From Dallia pectoralis (Eukaryota; Chordata; Actinopteri; Esociformes; Umbridae): DNA of 64,000 nucleotides. Each line of letters opens with the position of its first letter. The first letter of the stretch is position 1. The notes under the pieces are model-generated. The model worked only from the letters and a program-made list of their open reading frames with translations, ran no database searches and was not told the DNA's origin. A program made the translations under genes and the position numbers. The stretch lies in NCBI GenBank assembly GCA_029465975.1, contig CM055756.1:3140601-3204600 (forward strand), written 5' to 3'. Positions 56,801 to 64,000 of this stretch are shown here, one piece after another.

Positions 56801-57217
56801 ATGCCAGAGGAGCCCAGTAAAGACGCCATGACTGTCCCAGCAGCCCCAGAAAGAGAAGTCCCGGAGAAGGCCAACAACAATGACCACACTCCAACTGTCA
56901 CAATAGCAGCTAGGCCTTTAGTCACTGAAATCCAACTGAACGCAGCCACGGGAGGTACAGAACTCTCTTGCTATCGCTGCACAGTGCCGTTTGGCTTGGT
57001 CATTCTCATCGCGGGTATAGTGGTCACGTCTGTGGCCTACAGTTTCAACTCACATGGGTCCACCATCTCGTACTTTGGGCTGGTTCTCCTCTCTGCTGGA
57101 CTATTGTTATTGGCGTCAAGTGCAGTATGCTGGAAGATGAGACTCGAGCGAAAGAAGGAGAGGCGGAGAGAAAGCCAAACTGCATTGGTCGCGAACCAGA
57201 GGAGAATTTTTGCGTAA
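56801..57217 (+). CDS. tmem100: Transmembrane protein 100
   Basis: 138 residues (human 134) in one uninterrupted exon starting GCCATGC, a good initiation context. TMEM100 is a small two-pass membrane protein, reported as a BMP9/BMP10-ALK1 target in endothelium and as a TRPA1/TRPV1 partner in sensory neurons. After a variable N-terminus (1-38), a strongly conserved segment VTEIQLNAATGGTELSCYRC (41-60) precedes membrane segment 1 (about 62-82, FGLVILIAGIVVTSVAYSF). The loop NSHGSTIS leads to segment 2 (about 91-111), then a basic tail (RLERKKERRR) and the near-invariant C-terminus ESQTALVANQRRIFA. It sits head-to-head with pctp about 3.5 kb away, as in mammals. AATAAA signals follow at 57292 and 57453. 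Whether it is the a or b teleost copy is not determined. Confidence 0.97.
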   Translation: MPEEPSKDAMTVPAAPEREVPEKANNNDHTPTVTIAARPLVTEIQLNAATGGTELSCYRCTVPFGLVILIAGIVVTSVAYSFNSHGSTISYFGLVLLSAGLLLLASSAVCWKMRLERKKERRRESQTALVANQRRIFA

Positions 57218-57291
57218 TGGGAATGACTGGCCATTAGGGGTCAGTTTTTCAAAGGTTATAAAACGGGGTTACTTCTATCAAATTGGAAAGG

Positions 57292-57297
57292 AATAAA
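57292..57297 (+). terminator. Candidate tmem100 poly(A) signal
   Basis: AATAAA 75 nt after the stop codon. A second one lies at 57453-57458. Either could be used; mammalian TMEM100 has a longer 3-prime UTR, so a more distal site is also possible. Confidence 0.35.
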
Positions 57298-57459
57298 TAG
57301 AAATAGAATTACTTTTTAAATTAATGTTTCCCCATTTGGGTAAATGCATTTGTCTGTCGTAGTCACTCAATTTCTATATATTTAGTTCTATTTGATGGAT
57401 TCAATTTAAATAGATCGTTTTTGAAAATACGGACCTAGGAGAGAAAATGCACAATAAAC

Positions 57460-60264
57460 ATTTTGGTGGCAAAAGAAACTTAGGGCAGTGATTATAGACA
57501 TGTGTTCTATGCTGATATTGTCAACCATGTGGTAGGTCATTGAACCACAAGACTTTGACCAAACATCGCCTCAACGCTTGAGAAGCCAAAACATGTTAAC
57601 TTTGAAGAAGTTCTTTTACCTTTCAAACAAACTAGCCACATCTGAGCAGCCAGGCTAACGGACTAACTGAATGTAGCAGAATTTTGACAAATGACCACTG
57701 TATGTTTGAAACAGGGCTGACTGCACCAAGCAGTTGAGAGGAAGTTGCTCATTAATCTACTGATGCATCTGGTCTCTAAGATTTATTGAGAGAGATTGTG
57801 GTCAAAGTGTAGCGGGGGAAGAAGGAAATCCAGAACAATTTATCATCCTTCATTCATCATGTTTTTGGCAAAGATCAGTTTGATTGTTCCCGGCAGCCAT
57901 GATTATTACGATCAATTACCTTACATGAAAAATCTGGTACTTATGTGCAAAATATGTAATATTGTATTAGGGGGGCACAAATCCAAAACAAAACATTTTT
58001 TAAGTCGAATATCATGTTCTACTAAGAGCCAAGCTAAATTACATGATAAAACACACTTATTATACAGTACATAGAGTTGAATGGAACTTACATTGGAGCT
58101 TTCATATCAAAGTATTCTCTGTAAGCACTTTAGTCCAGACCAGATCTATGTGGTGTTCTGTTAACTTATAAGGAAAAGATTATTTGAAATTAATAGCATC
58201 GTGTAACAGTCTCGTTGTCTCTACAGTACATCAGTTCCTGAGCTTATTTATATTAATACTCCATTATTTTATTCCCCTTTAATTAAACAGTTTACCTGTA
58301 TATATGAGATCACTTTATCTGTGCTTCTTAATGAGCCCACAATAAGTGTTTTGTATTGTTTCTAATATCACAGAGACAGAAAAACTGTTTTAATGTCATT
58401 TTAATTGGTTGGCGTTTTTAAAGCATTTTATATCATACTTTATTATTATATTTCATTGTGTTTAACAGTAAGGGATGAATTGGCAAATGTGACAAACAGA
58501 AATTCACTGTCACTTACTAAATTATATCTAGTTATCTTTCCATAGAGATATATAGAGATATATGGCGATAAATATATATCCCCACATAGGTATAGAAATT
58601 GCAGATTTAGCAGTTTTGGGATCAACTCTAAGAACAGAAAAACAGGGCTACATGTAAAAATGGGTACTGAATGAATGAAAGTCTGCTTTAATGTAAGTAT
58701 TTGCATATTAGACTTCTTTGTCAACAGAACAACGTTGTTATAATGAAGTTGAATAAACTCTCATCAATATTTTAAATGTTAATTAGTGTCTCGTACTGCA
58801 ATGGTTTATTATGTGTGTATTCTGAAGGTATAATAGCTGATGTAGTCAAAACTATCTTAAATTGTCTTAAATCAGCCAGTAGCTTCACATATCATATGAA
58901 CAAAGCTTTTCATTTTACATGACTGATCTAAAACGCCTGCTGCGTTATCACCATCAGACGTGTGATGTGACTTCAACCGTTGAAACTGAAATTAGAGGAA
59001 TATGTCTTTGGTGGAGCTCCTCTTGGGTACTTGGTTCCTATTTTGTTTTCAACCTCATGCAAAAGTGTTATGCCCTATGTTGTTCTAACGAGTGACATAT
59101 TTGTAGCTGAATACATGGCTTGGGTTGTAACTACCTTATGTGTTGACCTTAACGTTAACTGGTTTCTGAGAAGGATAATACATTGTGTTTATGCATTATA
59201 TAAGTTAGTAGCAGTAATAATATGTACGTAATTTGCCTTGTAATAATACAATGTGATAAGATTTTATTGTTGTTTGTTATCTCTGCCAGAGTCTAAATAA
59301 TTATGCTGCTACAGATCACATTTTTGTATTATTCGACAGCTAACATACTATTATAATATTATAATACTATATACAATTTTATATATTAACCCGGAATAAT
59401 GTGCACAACCGTGCTTAGTCACATAACCACATTATTCTACATTTCATACATTAATTTCCAAAAGCAGGTTCAACTCTACTGTTTGACTTGGTTTAAAATA
59501 GTAAGGATGTGGAGGTATATTTATAGGCAGCATTTGCGTCGCTATATATGCGTTCCTGTGACACCAGACACTACGACAAAACGATTTGCTTGCGTCAGAG
59601 GAGAACCTACAACACACTCGTCTTACGAGGGCTAACCCTACCCTCATGCGGAGGGGTACCTGACTGTAGGGGAAACACTTGACTCGGGATCAAATGCTGT
59701 TTACTTTGTAGGACGTGTTTCGTTTCCACGCGACTTAGGGCAAAGAAGCAATATGAAGTCGGAAAAAATGGGTAACGTGACACTGCGTTCAACAGGTGCT
59801 CTCCACAACCCTGCCCTCGTTCTGACCTCTTTGTGCGTCACAATTCTGTGTCCCTCACAACAGATGGTTATTTGGAAGGTTTGGCCAAACAGATAGTGAT
59901 GTTTGTTGATTAAAAAGGCAGGCTGTGTCAAATTAAGTTGCATAATTGAAATAAGCCCAAAGGCCAAGTAGCTAGCTAGCTTTTAAAGCCAAAGTAATGA
60001 GATTAAAATAATAATTTTCTAGCCAGTTACTGCGACTCCAATTCTGAATTGTAAAAACACCAGAGACTGGTGACCTATGACAACACCATCAACAGCTTCA
60101 AATCATTCAGAAAATGTATTTCATATTAGCTCCAGTCAATGACCTCTGGTCAATAACTATGTGTCTGTAAGTCACAAAGTGATCGATGACTGGGAAACAC
60201 TGCTGGTTTGGCCGTGAAACCTTATCTTCTCGGTTGCCATTGGGTGGCCAGATACAATGATGTA
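57460..60264. other. Intergenic DNA downstream of tmem100
   Basis: About 2.8 kb of AT-rich sequence. No exon of mmd, the next gene in the human block, or of any other protein was recognised. Short frames at 58980-59231 and 59399-59635 match nothing. Confidence 0.5.
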
Positions 60265-60614
60265 CCCCCCACCAGATCCCAACTAGATTCCCACCAGATC
60301 CCCACCAGATCCCCACTAGATTCCCACCAGATCCCCACTAGATTCCCACCAGAACCCCACCAGATCCCTACCAGAACCCCACCAGATCCCCACCAGAACC
60401 CCACCAGATCCCCACCAGAACCCCACCAGATCCCCACTAGATTCCCACCAGAACCCCACCAGATCCCCACTAGATTCCCACCAGAACCCCACCAGAACCC
60501 CACCAGAACCCCACCAGATCCCCACCAGAACCCCACCAGATCCCCACCAGAACCCCACCAGATCCCCACCAGATCCCCACCAGAACCCCACCAGATCCCC
60601 ACTAGACCCCCACG
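60265..60614. repeat. Short-period array, 11-bp unit, about 32 copies, G-quadruplex-prone
   Basis: Words ACCCCACCAGA, TCCCCACCAGA and TCCCCACTAGA, all 11 bp, alternate. On the minus strand this gives GGGG runs separated by 7 nt for most of the array, which fits the usual G-quadruplex pattern. Frames on both strands stay open because the unit lacks stops; these are not genes. Confidence 0.96.
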
Positions 60615-63600
60615 ACTTGTCCAGAACCCCGGCAGAGCATGTCAATCTATTCCAAAAGTTGTCAAACCCGGCCATATACGAGGTGAAAGTAACAAAAACG
60701 ATGAAATTATACATTTGGTAATGATTCTGAATAAAATAATGTATTGATTTGAATGCTGACATATTATAAAATGAATTGATTAAAACGCTCTCGTATTAAA
60801 AAATGAACTTATCACAATGCTCTTGTATTAAAAAATTAATTGATAGAATACACTTGAAAAAAATAAATGCAATCAGTATTTAGATTATTATCACGTCACT
60901 TTTTATCATTCAGAGCATGTAAGCATTTCAGAAAAAAGTATTAGTTTCATTAAAATCAAATATCAAATGTTTTAATGTTAAAATGTTAAAAGTGATATGG
61001 CCATAAAAGTTTTTTTACGGGACCGCATTTCGATTCAATATAGTTCAAGTATTTCCTGGTCAGTATCTCATGGCTACAAACCATTGTAAGGTCACTTTAA
61101 GGTATCAATTGTCTGTAGCTCTACAAGCACCAGTGTATGTGAAAGAGCTAGGCAGTGCGTCAGATGCCTTTTCCCTAGAGGATTGGCCCATGTCACTGTT
61201 TCCTCTGTATGCACACCCCACCTGACAATCAGGGTCTATGGGTCCAGGCCAGATGATGCAGGAAACAATAGACTGCTAGCCTGCTTATCAGTCTCAGCCG
61301 TCCCTCTTCATTTCTTTGACAGTTACGTCAGTCGATAAAACCTTGGCAATCAGGACAGAGTTATGAGGAGGTTGTTGCTTATCTTTTGACGTGTTCAAGA
61401 TAGATATTCTTTTCACTTGCAGTTCCAAACTTGTCTTTTCAGCGTATGCCTTTGTTTTGATAACCTAAATATTAACCCTGACCACAACCTAAATTCCATG
61501 TATTGGTGGAGCTCTGAAATGTTGCAGCATAAAACCCCCAAAATGTTGTGCTGCTATAATTTCTCCTCACTCATTTTTAATTTTATGAATCACACGATAA
61601 GAAAAGCTCTAGCAATATATAAAGCAAATGCAAATTAAATCCTTAATCACCATAATACCTCCTGGTCTCTTCTATTCATTGTCATTGTGATAACGTTGGA
61701 GAGGATAAACCTACAGTATTTATAACTTTTTGCCAGGTGTAAGACGGACTGCATTCGTTATTAAAGGAACACATATTACCTCAAAAGGAACATATGCATT
61801 TGGCATATTGAACAGTTGTCTTTGGTAGTACCGCCCCAGAGGGTTTTTATTCTTTCATACCCTGCCAACCGCTCTGAAAGAGGTGTCTGAAGTGCTGCCT
61901 GTCCAGTACCTCAGGGGTCCTAACCCATGGGCTTTTCCTCATTCCCATGCACAGTGGGTGTAAAGCCCTTCCTGACAAACTCATCAACTCAACGAGCTAG
62001 AGGACACATTGGATCACCATTACATATCAGTTCAACACACAACACTCCAATGTAGATTTAAAGCAAATCAGTTTTTTAAGTGTTTTTCCAAAAATGTTAG
62101 TACTTTCGACATACTCTAGTTATCAATTTCCCAGGAATTTTGTATATTGTTTTAACTTGATGTGTGCAACTCTTAGAAGAACACAACGTCTCTGGAAAAG
62201 GCAACGAAAACATCAATTGATATCCTATTGTATTCTATTGAGTATGAGACTTTTGTCTGATTTCCCTATATATTTTTAGACAACAGGGCTCTTCCTTCGT
62301 CAGCCACGAATAAATGCCATCTTGAGTAACACAATCTTGACGATTGAAACGTAGCTTCAACTGCCTGACTGCCCCACAATGACCAACTGTTGAAGTAGCG
62401 CACAGTTCTTATTGATCGTGCTGTGTTCTTTCGAAACGACCAGCCCCAGTTCGGTCACTCGGCCTACGCACTTTCTAATTAAACTCAGGAGTGTACTGGT
62501 ACAGCATATGTTCTTTCTTGCTCGTTTATCATCAAGACTTTTCTTAACCTTAGTGAGCCACAAACAGCTGTCTGCTGAAGGGTAAAACCAATTCCCAACA
62601 TACAACAAAGAGGCATGAAGGGTAAACCACAAAAGTTACATCCTATCGTGAAAACATTGTTGACTCCATCTAATGTGAAGATAAATTGAATCCATCTGTC
62701 TGGAAAAGAAGAATGAGAACACACACACAGAGCTTAATTCGTTGCAAAAACGATTTATGAGAGATGCATATTGTGACAAAAAAGCGGTGGCAGATAATAT
62801 ATTCATGGTGGGCAATATGTTTATCTTAAAACAAGCTCTCATTCTGGAGCAATGTAATCCTTGTAACCTTGCTGGAATAACAAAGGAACAATCACTCCTG
62901 TTTCGGACCTCCAACAGTGGTTGTTTAATGTCAATTTTTGACACCTACAGGAAAAAGCAAGCGTACACATTGTTTACCCACTTGGTCTGAATACCTGCTC
63001 ATAACCTGCCATTCTCTTTAAAAAAAACAAGTGTAAACCGCTGTAATGAACGTGTTACTATAATTAATCAGCAGGTCTTCATTGCATTTCTCTGTATGCA
63101 ATTGTCTGTGTCAAGTATCAATCCAGGCAACAAAATATTGAAGATTAGTTAATTTCGGAGCTTCCTATTGGTTAGATTGAACTAACAAATGCAAGGTGTT
63201 CACTCTTTTCCGTATCATATTCTTGCATGTGTGCCAAGTCTTTTTTCAAGTGAATGAACTAAATAATTCAAATAGTTTGGGGAGGAAATGAGAAGGTGTG
63301 TCTGTCACAGCTGCAGAGGTCATCTAAGAATCAAAATGATGTCATGGGATCTAGCTTCTTCACAGCTCACGGTTTCCTTTCATCCGAACAGCTGAGCTCA
63401 TTTGTAAACAGTTGTTTTTTACGCGAAACATTTAAAAATCATGCATATTCTTGGAAGTTTTAGCACCAATTTGCAGTTTAGAAAATGGCATATTAAAATG
63501 CCACAATTTATTAATAAATAAAAACACCTTTTACCTAATCTGCACTAAACTTTAATTCTCTGCATACACAAAGGTTGGTTTGAAACTAAACATACTGAGA

Positions 63601-64000
63601 ATGTCAATATATGGTTCAGATTTGTCCGAGTTCGGATTTCTGTGGATGTTAGAATAAAGGCCAGGTGATGGATCAAATTTCAACGTTTTTCAGTCAGCAC
63701 TCAACTAAGAGTGCTTACTGGACATATGTGCGTAATTTCTTCAGACAATTGAGCCTATATAAGCCTGTAGTAAAAGATGTGTTGTATAGGTTGTGTGTGG
63801 TGTAACTACAGGTGCATGTGTTTTTTTGAGCAGTTTTATCAGTCATGTGTTGAATGTAAAATGATGACCATTTCCCCAACATATATTTTACCCATAATAT
63901 ATGTTGGATCTCACAAATGATTATACTTCCTGTATTTAGTTATTTTGCTCTGACAAAATATAGATTTATTCTCCAATATCAGCATTTCTCCAGAAGGTGA
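60615..64000. other. Intergenic DNA to the window end
   Basis: No exon, RNA gene or complete mobile element recognised. Unique, slightly GC-richer stretches at 61080-61380 and 63290-63420 are weak candidates for conserved noncoding elements. The rest is AT-rich and featureless to my reading. Confidence 0.45.

Noticed and set aside
60208..60762. Open frames on both strands with PTRSPPEPHQ- or GGDLVGIWW-like repeats
   Set aside because: An 11-bp stop-free unit is open in all frames on both strands; not a gene.
57460..64000. Exons of mmd, the next gene in the human block
   Set aside because: No multi-pass membrane exon or family motif was recognised; mmd is presumably outside the window.

Overview
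This is a eukaryotic, teleost-fish window: intron-split genes, AT-rich intergenic DNA, many Tc1/mariner and hAT relics, and very abundant minisatellites. The lineage below teleost cannot be fixed from the sequence. Several repeats resemble families I know from salmonid and pike genomes, but that is a weak inference.

Three protein genes are recognised. Noggin (nog, minus strand, single coding exon, 10231-10902) is a secreted BMP antagonist. Phosphatidylcholine transfer protein (pctp/stard2, minus strand, six coding exons, 44270-52300) was rebuilt exon by exon: all splice phases agree and the protein is 215 residues. Transmembrane protein 100 (tmem100, plus strand, one coding exon, 56801-57217) is an endothelial BMP9/ALK1-signalling target. 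Their order and relative orientation match the human 17q22 block TMEM100-PCTP-(ANKFN1)-NOG, seen here inverted. No ankfn1 exon was recognised between nog and pctp.

Layout: 1-6040 is intergenic and holds a 3.3-kb array of a 69-bp repeat plus two small arrays. 6.8-7.4 kb is a non-autonomous DNA transposon. nog lies at 10.2-10.9 kb. 12.5-13.7 kb holds two adjoining related minisatellites. 15.7-28 kb is gene-poor, with dead Tc1-like elements and GC-richer unique blocks that could be conserved regulatory elements. 28-42.6 kb holds large tandem arrays (32, 33, 29 and 13/25 bp units), a dead LINE and a hAT-type MITE with a perfect target duplication. pctp fills 43.7-52.3 kb, with Tc1 relics and a 64-bp array in its introns. 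The 3.5-kb divergent interval between pctp and tmem100 holds two abutting arrays. After tmem100 the window is noncoding apart from an 11-bp G-rich array.

nog and tmem100 both belong to BMP/TGF-beta biology (an extracellular ligand trap and an ALK1-responsive membrane protein). pctp is a lipid-transfer protein with no obvious functional tie to them. Long open frames inside the arrays are explained by repeat periods divisible by three, or by stop-free units, rather than by coding. I found no defence system, operon, CRISPR array or other novel gene system. The most notable features are the density and higher-order organisation of the minisatellites and the tight promoter architecture of pctp.
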